A DNA stretch of 64,000 nt from Babylonia areolata (lineage: Eukaryota > Mollusca > Gastropoda > Neogastropoda > Buccinidae), in contig NC_134877.1 in assembly GCF_041734735.1 (NCBI RefSeq), positions 72,167,989-72,231,988 of the forward strand, read 5' to 3'. The notes under the pieces are model-generated. The model had not been told where the DNA came from, ran no database searches, and saw only the letters and a program-made list of their open reading frames with translations. Position 1 is the first letter of the stretch; each line of letters opens with the position of its first letter. Positions 34,264 to 46,400 of the stretch are shown here, one piece after another. The position numbers were made by a program, and so were the translations under genes.

Positions 34264-34887
34264 CATGTGTCACTGACTGACACAATCCACCTGTGTGCAG
34301 GTGTCACTGACTGACACAATCCACCTGTGTGCAGGTGTCACTGACTGACACAATCCACCTGTGTGCAGGTGTCACTGACTGACACAATCCCTCTGTGTGC
34401 AGGTGTCACTGACTGACACAATCCACCTGTGTGCAGATGTCACTGACTGACACAATCCACCTGTGTGCAGATGTCACTGACTGACACAATCCACCTGTGT
34501 GCAGGTGTCACTGACTGACACAATCCACCTGTGTGCAGGTGTCACTGACTGACACAATCCCTCTGTGTGCAGGTGTCACTGACTGACACAATCCCTCTGT
34601 GTGAAGGTGTCACTGACTGACACAATCCACCTGTGTGAAGGTGTCACTGACTGACACAATCCACCTGTGTGCAGATGTCACTGACTGACACAATCCACCT
34701 GTGTGCAGGTGTCACTGACTGACACAATCCCTCTGTGTGCAGGTGTCACTGACAGACACAATCCACCTGTGTGCAGGTGTCACTGACTGACACAATCCAC
34801 CTGTGTGCAGGTGTCACTGACTGACACAATCCCTCTGTGTGCAGGTGTCACTGACTGACACAATTCCCCACAACCCCCTGTGTGCAG
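34264..34887. repeat. 34-bp minisatellite derived from the exon-5 3' splice site
   Basis: About 18 units of GTGTCACTGACTGACACAAT plus CCACCTGTGTGCAG. The unit matches the exon-5 boundary (CAACCCCCTGTGTGCAGGTG, then CTGACACAGTG), so every unit carries an acceptor-like CTGTGTGCAG/GTG. Each unit also holds the dyad GTGTCA/TGACAC. Splicing to an upstream unit would give a stop within about 16 codons, because 34 is not a multiple of three. Confidence 0.9.
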
Positions 34888-34897
34888 GTGCCCCCAG

Positions 34898-35259
34898 CTG
34901 ACACAGTGCACGTGCCACTGCCCCAGGTAAAAACTTACGTTCTGGAGAACAAGGTGACGTCACTGCTGTCGACCCGTGGCCAGAGTCACATCCCTTTGGC
35001 CCTAACTCGGCACAACGTTCACCTGCACGACATTTTCCTTCAGCGCCACTCACACCACAGCAGACGAAATTGCGCGGAGCTGGAAAGGAAAGCGGGAATT
35101 ATGTCGGGAGGAAAGAGGGAGGAAGGAGCCTTGCAGTGGGTGGGGAGGGGGGCCAGTGCTGACGCCGAGTATCGGATGCGGCGTTGGTTGACGGATACTG
35201 AGCTCCAATGTGACCAACAGCCGCTGGTCGATTTCAAAATCGCCATTCCAGCCGCCTAA
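34898..35259 (+). CDS. Host gene exon 5 (terminal, with stop)
   Basis: Starts after GTGCCCCCAG (phase 1), or at 34888 after CTGTGTGCAG (phase 0); both keep the same frame. Reads DTVHVPLPQVKTYVLENKVT, then SLLSTRGQSHIPLALTRHNV, HLHDIFLQRHSH, an ELERKAGIMSGGKREEG segment, EYRMRRWLTDTELQ and finally PLVDFKIAIPAA with TAA at 35257-35259. This is the most globular-looking part of the protein and has no internal repeats. I do not recognise the domain. The inner AG at 34887 lies only 10 nt before the phase-1 acceptor, which favours use of 34888 and hence the longer exon-4 model. Confidence 0.65.
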
Positions 35260-35640
35260 CCCTTTCCCGGCCCGCTGAGTGCAGCAGGGACTTCCCATGT
35301 TTCTTCCTGAATACTTCGCAAGCAAAAGAGCTGGACCTTGAATAACTGTGTGGTGTGACATAACTAAACAGCACTAACCTGAAAATCCGACGTGTGCCCC
35401 TGTGTATTGTATTTCAATGCATGCTGTCGAGTATCATTGTATTGGTTCAAACAAACATCGTGGTTCACACTCTCACCATCAACATCTTCTCACACTCCAA
35501 GCCGAACATGACGACATGGAATCAAAGATGAAGAAACGGAATTTTTTTTTTTTAAGCAGTGATAAAACGACACAAAAGTGTCAGTTTAAGGGGACATTGC
35601 ACAGAGTGACACAACACTGGATTTACAGGAACGGAAAATG
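35260..35640 (+). other. Probable 3' UTR of host gene
   Basis: Non-repetitive sequence after the stop with no long frame. No canonical AATAAA was found before the next array, so the transcript end is not located. Confidence 0.4.
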
Positions 35641-36195
35641 CTGTGTCATGTCGGTATTATAAAACTCTTTCAATACAGCTTTCTGTATCACGTCAGTATA
35701 ATTAGCACTTTCCATACATCTGTGTCACATCACTGTATATAAAACTTTCCATACAGCTCTGTATCACGTCAGTATAATCACTGTCCATACAGCTCTGTAT
35801 CACGTCAGTAATCACTTTCCATACAGCTCTGTATCACATCACTGTATATAAAACTTTCCATACAGCTCTGTATCACGTCAGTATAAACACTTTCCATAGA
35901 GCTCTGTATCACGTCAGTATAATCACTTTCCATACAGCTCTGTATCACGTCAGTATAATCTCTTTCCATACAGCTCTGTATCACATCACTATATAAAACT
36001 GTCCATACAGCTCTGTATCACGTCAGTATAAACACTTTCCATAGAGCTCTGTATCACGTCAGTATAATCACTTTCCATACAGCTCTGTATCACGTCAGTA
36101 TAATCACTTTCCATACAGCTCTGTATCACGTCAGTATAATCACTTTCCATACAGCTCTGTATCACGTCAGTGTAATCAACACTTTCCATACAGCT
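35641..36195. repeat. 36-bp minisatellite (copy 1 of duplicated block)
   Basis: Unit TTTCCATACAGCTCTGTATC followed by ACGTCAGTATAATCAC, 36 bp. It is the left part of a segmental duplication; the corresponding array in the second copy (38030-38395) has 42-bp units. Confidence 0.88.
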
Positions 36196-36753
36196 TGCGG
36201 CGTCATTAGCTCTGTAACACCTGCAAGTATGCATATTTCAGCACCAAACACCACGTGTGCATCTTTGAGTATGGTACACCTGCACGTGTGCATCCTTACG
36301 CACTGTAACACCTGTATGTGTGCATTCTTACGCACTGTAAAACCTTTACGTGTGCATCTTTCACCACTGTATTACCTTCATGTGTGCATCTTTAACCACT
36401 GTAACACCTGTACGTGTGCATCTTTCACCACTGTAACACCTGTACGTGTGCATCTTTCACCACTGTAACACGTGCATGTGTGCATCTTTCAGCACTCCTT
36501 TTTCACATTTCTCATCAGGAACAAAACAAGAACCGTAGAGCGGATTGTACATCTCCACCCACAAGATCTTGTCAATTCACTGAAGATGTGTGTACCACTG
36601 GGTTAGCCCCCTTGTCAATTCGGCAGAGGTGTATACCACTGGGTTAACCCCCTTTGTCATTTCGGTAGAGAGGTGTATACCACTGGGTTAGTTCCCCTTG
36701 TCATTTCGGTAGAGAGGTGTGTACCACTGGGTTAACCCCCTTTGTCATTTCGG

Positions 36754-37021
36754 ATGAGACGACAAACCGAGGTCCCGTGTGCAGCACGCACTTGGCGCAC
36801 TGAAAAAGAACCCATGGCAACGAGAGTGTTGTCCTCTGGCGAAATTACGTAAAATGAAATCCACTTTCATAGGTACACAAATATGTAAGCATGCACTCAA
36901 GGCCTGACTAAGCGCGTTGGGTTATGCTGCTGGTCAGGCATCTGCTCAACAGATGTGGTGTAGCGTGTATGGATTTGTCCGAACGCAGTGACGCCTCCTT
37001 GAGAAAGTGAAACTGAAAACT
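36754..37021 (+). mobile_element. 5'-truncated SINE with shared tail
   Basis: Starts within the body (GATGAGACGACAAACCGAGG, then CCATGGCAACGAGAGTG-like) and continues through CAAGGCCTGACTAAGCGCG to the shared tail (GCTGGTCAGGCATCTGCTC, ATGGATTTGTCCGAACGC, GAAACTGAAAACT). It is flanked by GTCATTTCGG at 36744-36753 and 37022-37031. Absent from the same position in copy 2 (39591-39600). Its tRNA-like head is missing; the full 5' half of a relative is at 52922. Confidence 0.85.
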
Positions 37022-38029
37022 GTCATTTCGGAAGAGACCAAAACACCAGGATGTCAATGGATGTTTCATGACTTCGTTACACTGTTCCCATCATCAGGAT
37101 TGTTTCTGAAGATATTTAGGATGAATCATTATGATGATTTCTCGACTATTTAGGATGAATCATTATCATTTCTAGAGTGACTTTCGATGACTCGTAAATG
37201 AATATTACTGGAATCACTTTCAAATGATTCATCATAATCATTTCTGGGATTATTTTCCAATAATTCATTATTATCGTTTGTGGGATGGATTTCGAATGAA
37301 TCATTATGATAGTTTCTGGAATGGATTTCGAATGATTCATTATCATCCATTCTGGAATGGTTTTTCGAATGATTCATTATGATAGTTTCTGGAATAGTTT
37401 TTCGAATGATTCATTATGATAGTTTCTGGAATGGTTTTCAAATAATTCATTATGATAGTTTCTGGAATGATTCGATGTGAAACGGGGGAAAGCAGACGTC
37501 ATTTATCCCGGGACCGTTACCCCTAAAGGGTGGGTCACTCACGCAAGAGGAAGAAGACGACGCACTATGATAACAACTCACATGGTGTTCAGGCATCACC
37601 GACAGTGGATAATTCAGTCAGCAACCACCCACCAGACTGACCAGTCTGACATCACCCCCTGGCTCAATACTACTGCGCCTTGCACGACGATGACACAACC
37701 CCACTGTGACCACACCAACACTGGCTGAACACTGCAAGTCTCAGTTTCCACATCAAGCAGTCTGTAGCCTGGATGTAGATCAGACATTAGTGTGGTCGGT
37801 CGCTATGTCCCGTGGCAAAGCGCCACGATCCCATGCAATCCCTGCTGAGGTATACAAAGCAGGAGGCCCTGCCATGATGCAAAAGCTGACTGAACTCTTC
37901 CAGTCCACGTGGAACGCGGGACAGATCCTGCAATAGCCGAGAGATTCCAGCACAGTCAACATCTACAAGAGGAAATGCAAACTGCCAGTTTGCGAGAACC
38001 ACCGTGGCATCTCCCTTGTCTATTGCTGG

Positions 38030-40563
38030 TCAGTTTTATCAAACACTTTCCATACAGCTCTCTGTATCACGTCAGCATAATCAAACACTTTCCATACAGC
38101 TCTCTGTATCACGTCAGCATAATCAAACACTTTCCATACAGCTCTCTGTATCACGTCAGCATAATCAAACACTTTCCATACAGCTCTCTGTATCACGTCA
38201 GCATAATCAAACACTTTCCATACAGCTCTCTGTATCACGTCAGCATAATCAAACACTTTCCATACAGCTCTCTGTATCACGTCAGTATAATCAAACACTT
38301 TCCATACAGCTCTCTGTATCACGTCAGCATAATCAAACACTTTCCATACAGCTCTCTGTATCACGTCAGTGTAATCAACACTCTCCATGCAGCTTCCAGC
38401 GTCATTATGCATCTTTCAGCACCAAACACCACGTGTGAATCTTTCAGCACTGTAACACATGTACGTCTGCATCTTTCAGCACTGTAACACCTGTATGTTT
38501 ATTTATTTATAGTCTGTTCATCTAAGATGATGATGACACCTGTACGTGTGTGCACTTTCACCACTGTAACACTTGCATGTGTGTATCTTTCAGCACTGTA
38601 ACACCTGCATGTATGCATCTTTAACCACTGTCACACCTGTACGAGTGCATCTTTCACCACTGTCACACCTGTCACCACTGTCACACCTGTACGAGTGCAT
38701 ATTTTTAGCACTGTAACACCTGTACGAGTGAATCTTTCAGCACTGTAACACCTGTACGTGTGCATCTTTCACCACTGTCACACCTGTACATGTACATCTT
38801 TCACCACTGTAAAACCTGTACGTGTGCATCTTTCACCACTGTAACAATTGTACGTGTGTATCTTTCACCACTGTAATACCTGCATGTGTGCATCTTTCAG
38901 CACTCCTTTTTCACATTTCTCATCAGGAACAAAACAAGAACCGTAGAGCGGATTGTACATCTCCACCCATACGATCTTGTCAATTCACTGAAGATGTGTG
39001 TACCACTGGGTTAGCCCCCTTGTCAATTCGGCAGAGAGATGTGTACCACTGGGTTAGCCCCCCTTGTCATTTCGGCAGAGAGATGTGTACCACTGGGTTA
39101 GCCCCCCTTGTCATTTCGGTAGAGAGGTGTGTTCCATTGGGTTAGCCCCCTTGTCATTTCGGTAGAGAGGTGTGTACCACTGGGTTAGCCCCCCTTGTCA
39201 ATTCGGTAGAGAGGCATGTACCACTGAGTTAGCCCCCTTTGTCATTTCGGTAGAGAGGTGTATACCACTGGGTTAACTCCCCTTGTCATTTCGGTAGAGA
39301 GGAGTGTACCACTGGGTTAACCCCCTTTGTCATTTCGGAAGAGAGGTGTGTACGACTGGGTTAGTTCCCCTCTTCATTTCGGTAGAGAGGTGTGTACCAC
39401 TGGGTTAGCCCCCCTTGTCATTTCGGTAGAGAGGTGTATACCACTGGGTTAGCCCCCCTTGTCATTTCGGTAGAGAGGTGTATACCACTGGGTTAACCCC
39501 CTTTGTCATTTCGGTAGAGGTGTATACCACTGGGTTAGTTCCCCTTGTCATTTCGGTAGAGAGGTGTATACCACTGGGTTAACCCCCTTTGTCATTTCGG
39601 AAGAGACCAAAACACCAGGATGTCAATGGATGTTTCATGACTTCGTTACACTGTTCCCATCATCAGGATTGTTTCTGAAGATATTTAGGATGAATCATTA
39701 TGATGATTTCTCGACTACTTAGGATGAATCATTATCATTTCTAGAGTGACTTTCGATGACTCGTAAATGAATATTACTAGAATCACTTTCAAATGATTCA
39801 TCATAATCATTTCTGGGATTATTTTCGAATAATTCATTATTATCGTTTGTGGGATGGATTTCGAATGAATCATTATGATAGTTTCTGAAATGGATTTCGA
39901 ATGATTCATTATCATCCATTCGGGAATGGTTTTTCGAATGACTCATTATTATCGTTTCTGGAATGGTTTTCAAATGATTCATTATGATAGTTTCTGGAAT
40001 GATTCGATGTGAAACGGGGGAAAGCAGACGTCATTTATCCCGGAACCGTTACCCCTAAAGGGTGGGTCACTCACGCAAGAGGAAGAAGACGACGCACTAT
40101 GACAACTCCTCACATGGTGTTCAGGCATCACCGACAGTGGTTAATTCAGTCAGCAACCACCCACCAGACTGACCAGTCTGACATCACCCCCTGGCTCAAT
40201 ACTACTGCGCCTTGCACGACGATGACACAACCCCACTGTGACCACACCAACACTGGCTGAACACTGCAAGTCTCAGTTTCCACATCAAGCAGTCTGTAGC
40301 CTGGATGTAGATCAGACATTAGTGTGGTCGGTCGCTATGTCCCGTGGCAAAGCGCCACGATCCCATGCAATCCCTGCTGAGGTGTACAAAGCAGGAGGCC
40401 CTGCCATGATGCAAAAGCTGACTGAACTCTTCCAGTCCACGTGGAACGCGGGACAGACCCTGCAATAGCCGAGAGATTCCAGCATAATCCACATCTACAA
40501 GAGGAAAGGCAACCACCAGTCTTGCGACAACCACCAAGACACCTCCCTCTTGTCCATTGCTGG
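38030..40563 (+). repeat. Segmental tandem duplication, copy 2
   Basis: Same order as copy 1: 42-bp array (38030-38395), 32-bp array (38430-38895), an expanded 44-bp array (CACTGGGTTAGCCCCCCTTG with TCATTTCGGTAGAGAGGTGT, 39000-39590), GATTCATTATGATAG-type array (39700-40000), single-copy flank and LINE start. Array lengths differ from copy 1; the unique parts do not. Confidence 0.85.
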
Positions 40564-42100
40564 AAAGATTCTGGCCCGTGTCCTGTTCAACTGCCTTCTT
40601 CAACATCTTGAACAAGGTCTCCTCCCAGAAAGCCAGTGTAGCTTCCGTGCTGAACGTGGGACTGCGGATATGATTTCTGCTGCGCGCCATCTCCAGGAAA
40701 AATACCAGGAGCAATACAGCGACCTCTTCATGACCTTTGACGATCTGACCAAGGCTTTCGATACGGTCAGCAGAGAAGGCTTGTGGAAGATCATGGAGAA
40801 GTTTGGCTGCCCCAGCAAGTTTATCACAATCGTCCACAGTTCCATGATGGCATGATGGAGAAAGTTCTGGATGACGGAGACGAGTCAGAGGCCTTCCCAG
40901 TGACAAACGGTGTCAAACAAGGCTGCGTTCTCGCCCTAACTCTCTTCAGTACAGTATTCTCTGCCACGCTGACAGATGACTTCCGTGACTGCGAAGAAGG
41001 AATCCACGTAGGTACAGGACTGATGGGAGACTGTCCAACCTCAGACGCTTGCAGGCTGTTACAAAGGTCAAAGAGACTGTCATCAGAGACTTCTTGTTTG
41101 CTGATGACTGCACTCAACGCCATCACAGAGCAGAAGATGCAGTGTGAAATGCACTGCTTCTCATAAGCCTGCAACAACTTCGGTCTCACCATCAGCACCA
41201 AAAAGACCGAAGTTATGTACCAGCCTGCCCTAGGGATGTTATACCAGGAGCCACGCATCACAGTGAAGGGGCAGAACCTTCAGGCAGTCGACAACTTCAC
41301 CAACCTAAGCAGCACGTTTTCTCGCGCAGTGAACATTGACGCTGATGTCAACAACAGGATCGCCAAAGCCAGCGCTGCCTTTGGGAGACTCCATGAGAAC
41401 GTCTGGGAGTGGAGAGGACTCAGCGCTACCACCAAGATGAAGGTCTGTTGTGCAGTGGTCCTTACCACCCTCCTTTGCACCAGCGAGACCTGGACTGTCT
41501 ACAGCAGACACGCCAAACAGCTCATTCGCTTCCACCTGAGCTGTCTCTGCAGACTCCTCCACATCATGTGGCAGGACAAAGTCCCCAACACGAAAGTCCT
41601 GGGACGAGCTGGCTTCTGAAGCGTCTACGACCTCCAGCAGAAAGCCCAAGCCAGGTGGGGTGGACATGGTCAGAATGCCAGACAGTCCACTGCATAAGCA
41701 GCTGCTGTATGGAGAACTGTGTCAGGGCAAGCACTCAGTTGGAGGGAAGAAGAAACACTACAAAGACTGCCTCGAAGTGTCCTTCAAAGACTTGGGCGAC
41801 GACATCAACAGGTGGGAGACGCTTTCTGTGTACCGTCCAGCTTGGCGTAGCAAGATCACCACAGGAGCCAGTGTAGCTGAAGCCAGGCGCATCACCGAGG
41901 GGCAACGAAAGCGTACTGTGCGCAAGGCCCGAGCAGCATCCACTGCCACGACAGCACCCACTCGCTTGTGTCTCGCATGTGGACGAGTCTTCGGGTCTGG
42001 ATTGGCTTCATCAGTCACCCCCGCACCAACAGCCAGCGATCTTCCATCTGACTCTTGAAGCCATGTTCACCTTCGAATCGGAAGGACGGACATCGTCATC
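40319..42100 (+). mobile_element. RTE-like LINE, 5'-truncated, flanked by 84-bp direct repeats
   Basis: Starts just before the RT (AMSRGKAPRSHAIPAEVYKA) and shows IYKRKGN, SLLSIAGKILARVLFN, DDLTKAFDTVSREGLWKIME, NGVKQGCVLAL and FADDC (in another frame near 41100), then GLTISTKKTEVMYQPA, KVCCAVVLTTLLCTSETWTV and a C-terminal CLACGRVF zinc-finger remnant near 41970. At least four frame breaks. The same family is at 1547-4490. Flanked by near-identical repeats at 40235-40318 and 42101-42184, beginning ACTGTGACCACACC. Confidence 0.85.
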
Positions 42101-42184
42101 ACTGTGACCACACCAGCACTGGCTGAACACCGCAAGTCTCAGTTTCCATATCAAACCGTCTGTAGCCTGGATGTAGATTAGACA

Positions 42185-42680
42185 GTGTGTTGGTTCCCAC
42201 AGACATTGGGAACACCGACCAACAGAATGCTGATGAAATTGTCGGGTTGACGCCACTTTACCTTTCCGATGATTCAGTATAACCGTTTCTGGAATCATTT
42301 TCCTATGAATCATCAAGGATCATTCCTGGAATTATTTTCGAGTCATTGTTGTTCATTTCTGGAATCATATTCTAAAGATTCATTATGATCATTTCTGGAA
42401 TGATTTTCGAATGAGTCATTACTGTTCATTTCTGGAGGATTTTCGAATGAATCATTACATCTGGAATGATTTTCGATGGTTTGCTATGATGATTTTCGAT
42501 GATTCATTTAATGAATATTTCTGGAGTGGTCTTTGAATGATTCATTAATTCCTTACAGTATATTTCGTAATTTTTCTTTTGATTTCACTGCTTTTGGTCA
42601 AGTGGATCTTTAACATAATCACTAACTCCAGCAAATGATTCTCTCCTTCAGAGCTCCTTCAGCAAACAGTGTCTGTCTTT
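42185..42680. repeat. Degenerate GATTCATTATGATCA-type minisatellite, remnant
   Basis: Units like TTTCTGGAATGATTTTCGAA with ATTCATTATGATCA, as at 37120-37470 and 39700-40000, at lower identity. It marks the original right flank of the region before the LINE inserted. Confidence 0.7.
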
Positions 42681-42689
42681 TAGAAGAGA

Positions 42690-43395
42690 ATTAGATGCGT
42701 TTGCATGAAGCAGTGTCTGTGAAGAGGAAGTAAAAAGTTTGCATCAGACAGTGTCTGTGAAGAGGAAGAGAGAAGTTTGCATGAAGCAGTGTCTGTGAAG
42801 AGGAAGAAAGAAGTTTGCATGAAGCAGTGTCTGCGAAGAGAAAGAAAGAAGTTTGCATCAAACAGTGTCTGTGAAAAGAAAGAAAGAAGTTTGCATGAAG
42901 CAGTGTCTGTGAAGAGGAAGAGAGAAGTTTGCATGAAGCAGTGTCTGTGAAGAGGAAGAGAGAAGTTTGCATGAAGCAGTGTCTGTGAAGAGGAAGAGAG
43001 AAGTTTGCATGAAGCAGTGTCTGTGAAGAGGAAGAAAGAAGTTTGCATGAAGCAGTGTCTGTGAAGAGGAAGAGAGAAGTTTGCATGAAGCAGTGTCTGT
43101 GAAGAGGAAGTAAGAAGTTTGCATGCAGCAGTGTCTGTGAAGAGAAAGAAAGAAGTTTGCATCAAACAGTGTCTGTGAAAAGAAAGAAAGAAGTTTGCAT
43201 GAAGCAGTGTCTGTGAAAAGAAAGAGAGAAGTTTGCATGAAGCAGTGTCTGTGAAGAGGAAGAGAGAAGTTTGCATGAAGCAGTGTCTGTGAAGAGGAAG
43301 AGAGAAGTTTGCATGAAGCAGTGTCTGTGAAGAGGAAGTAAGAAGTTTGCATGAAGCAGTGTCTGTGAAGAGTAAGAGAGAAGTTTGCATCAATA
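42690..43395. repeat. 38-bp minisatellite, about 18 units
   Basis: Unit GTTTGCATGAAGCAGTGTCT followed by GTGAAGAGGAAGAGAGAA, 38 bp. Variants carry ATCAAACAG or AAAGAAAGAA. Minus frames (FTDTASCKLL-type) are artefacts. Confidence 0.93.
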
Positions 43396-43479
43396 CAAGG
43401 TCAAGGTCACACGCCTCACAGGTTGAGTGTTCTGCTCCGTCATTTTATGCTCCGTTTTACCTGTTTTATCCTGTGTTGG

Positions 43480-46400
43480 ACTGTCATTTTTAGTGTACAA
43501 GTGTGTAATGGATCGTTCTTTCTCCGTGTTACCGCCATTTAGCGAGTGCAGCAGACATGGCGGACAGCTCTTACAGTCCCGCACGTGAAACGACAATGTC
43601 AACTGGTGGGCGTTGCCCGGTCGCCAGGTCAGCGTGTTGTTCAACCTTTTTACAATCGACAACAGTTGATATCTTCGAACGCCGCTTCTTTGGCCCCCGA
43701 TCTCGCGTGCCGCCACAATGAGAGCTCGGAAAAATATCCCTGTTGTCACATTAAATCGTGTGCCTGTTGCCTGCACGGATGAGAGTGAAAGCGACACAGC
43801 TGTGTTTCTGGACACTGAGCCCTGGATTGTTGATGTGTGTGTGTTGCACTGCATGACCCATGGCGCGACTCAAAGCAACCTTTTACACATTTCCCACACA
43901 CAGCCCACTAAATCTGCACAAAAACTGCAGACAGCTTCGTTCAGTGCACGGCCACTCGGCCCTCATTGTCAAGACAAACGTTTAGTAGTGAACGAATTTA
44001 TCAGTGACATTCAGACTGACATTTTATTCATTCAGGGAACGAATTTATCAGTGACATTCAGACTGACATTTTATTCATTCAGTGAACGAATTTATCAGTG
44101 ACAACCAGACTGACATTTTATCAGTGACAACCAGACTGACATTTTATTCATTCAGGGAACGAATTTATCAGTGACATTCAGACTGACATTTTATTCATTC
44201 AGGGAACGAATTTATCAGTGACAACCAGACTGACATTTTATTCATTCAGGGAACGAATTTATCAGTGACAACCAGACTGACATTTTATTCATTCAGGGAA
44301 CGAATTTATCAGTGACAATCAGACTGACATTTTATTCATTCAGGGAACGAATTTATCAGTGACAATCAGACTGATATTTTATTCATTCAGGGAACGAATT
44401 TATCAGTGACATTCAGACTGACATTTTATTCATTCAGGGAACGAATTTATCAGTGACAATCAGACTGACATTTTATTCATTCAGGAAACCTGGTTTCAAG
44501 AAGAAGGCGATGAGGGGAAGAGTGCTGAACTGGCTCCATCAGGTTTCACTGCTAGGTCCTTCCCTCGCTCCCATCACGGTGGGGGCCTTGCCGTGGTTTT
44601 CAGAAACACGTTGACCAGTTTTATCACTTTAACACTTACTTTTATTTCATTCCCACACACGTCTTTTGAAGCAGTTCAAGTGGCTGTCTCATCACAACAC
44701 CGTAGTGTCAACTTTTGGGACATCCACCGCACCAGTCCCAGAGATAAAAAAATAAACTTACTGACAGTGTGTTCTTTAGGGAATTCCCTGAATTGCTTGA
44801 CCTGTGCAATAAGACTACCACCAGCAGCACAGTCATTTTGGGTGATACAAACTTTCACTTTGGTGTTCCAGCTCGTCCCAGTACTGTGCAAATGATTGAT
44901 ATGCTTGAAATATTTGGTTTTAGTCAGTCTGTTTCTCAAGCAACTGACGTACGTGGTCATATTTTAGACTGGGTTATTTATAGGCCTCATGACATCATCA
45001 TCAAATCCACTTCAGTGACACAGGGTCTTCGTTCTCATTTTTGTGTCGTGTGTGACTTTTGTATAGATGCTCCTTCACCATCACCTGTGTACAAAGAGAC
45101 TCGTAACTTTCGACCCCTGAACAGAGAGGCCTTTAGACAGAACATGCATGTCAGTGAATCCCCCACTGTCTGCTCCACGGTAGATAAGCTGGACAGTGCT
45201 TTACGTGAGGTCCTTGACAGGCATGACCCCGTCACCCGCTGCAAGGTGAAGGTCGGTCAGTCAGCTCCTTGGTATGGCGATGTTAAAAATGAATTAAAAG
45301 AAGCAAAGTTTAAAAGACGCATGGTTGAGAAGAAATGGATATCAACTGGCATTACTGTTTTTAAAGAGATTTTTAGTAGTGCTTAGAAATATGTCACTCG
45401 CATTGTCCAGCATGCAAAAAGAGCTTACGACAACTCTCAAATCAGTGATGGTATGTCGGCTAGAAAATTGTTCTGTATCTGTGGAAAGTTGACTGGCAAT
45501 GTCAAATCATCTCTTCCTATTTTGTACCCCGTCCATCAGCTACCTCAAGTGATTTCAGACTTCTTTTTTTTTTTAAAGAAAGTCACTGACGTCAGACAAG
45601 AACTTGGTCGTATGACAACTGCTGCATTATCAGTGATCAGTTCGAATCATGCCACCTGTTCTGTTTCTTCTGTTTTTGACTGCTTCCATCCTGTCACAGA
45701 AGATGAACTAAGAAAGATCATTTTAAAGTCAAAACCGACCACCTGCCAACTGGATCCCATCCCTACCTCTTTGTTAGTTGAAAACATCGACACTCTCTTA
45801 CCCACCTTGACACATATAGTACATTAAAGTCTTCTGTCTGGTTCTTTCCCGTCTATCTATAACGCCACAGTTGTAAAATTGCTGCTGAAGAAACCTCTGG
45901 ATCAGAATGCTCTACAAAATTATCGACCAGTCTCAAACTTATCTTTTATGTCTAAGGTCATGGAAAAAGTTGTTCTGGGTCAGTTATTTGAATACCTAAA
46001 CTCACATTTCCTGCTGTCACCCAACCAATCAGCATACAGACCATCACAAAGTACAGAGACTGCACTTCTCAAGGTCACTAATGATATACTCCTGGCACTA
46101 GATCGTGATAATATTTCCGTTCTCACTCTGTTAGATCTCAGCGCAGCGTTTGACACCATAGACCATACACTTTTGCTGCACATCCTTCATTATTACTATG
46201 GGATTAGCTCTCTCTTGGGTCAAAAGCTATCTTTCAAGTCGCATCCTGACAGTCATCATCAATAATCACTCATTATAACCAGATCTTGTATTGTTCAGAG
46301 TTCCACAGGGCTCTGTCTTAGGTCCGATACTTTTCATCAAGTACACTAAACCTCTTCATACACTCATCCAAAGTCACTTTGTTTCCAGCCAATCTGTCGC

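Larger units (their letters stand above)
35641..38029 (+). repeat. Segmental tandem duplication, copy 1
   Basis: Holds, in order: the 36-bp array, a 32-bp CACCTGTACGTGTGCATCTT-type array (36220-36490), a 44-bp array (36590-36750), a SINE, a GATTCATTATGATAG-type array (37120-37470), single-copy sequence and the first 243 bp of an RTE-like LINE. It ends at ATTGCTGG (38022-38029), inside the LINE, and is joined directly to the second copy. 37022-38029 is nearly identical to 39591-40563. Confidence 0.85.
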
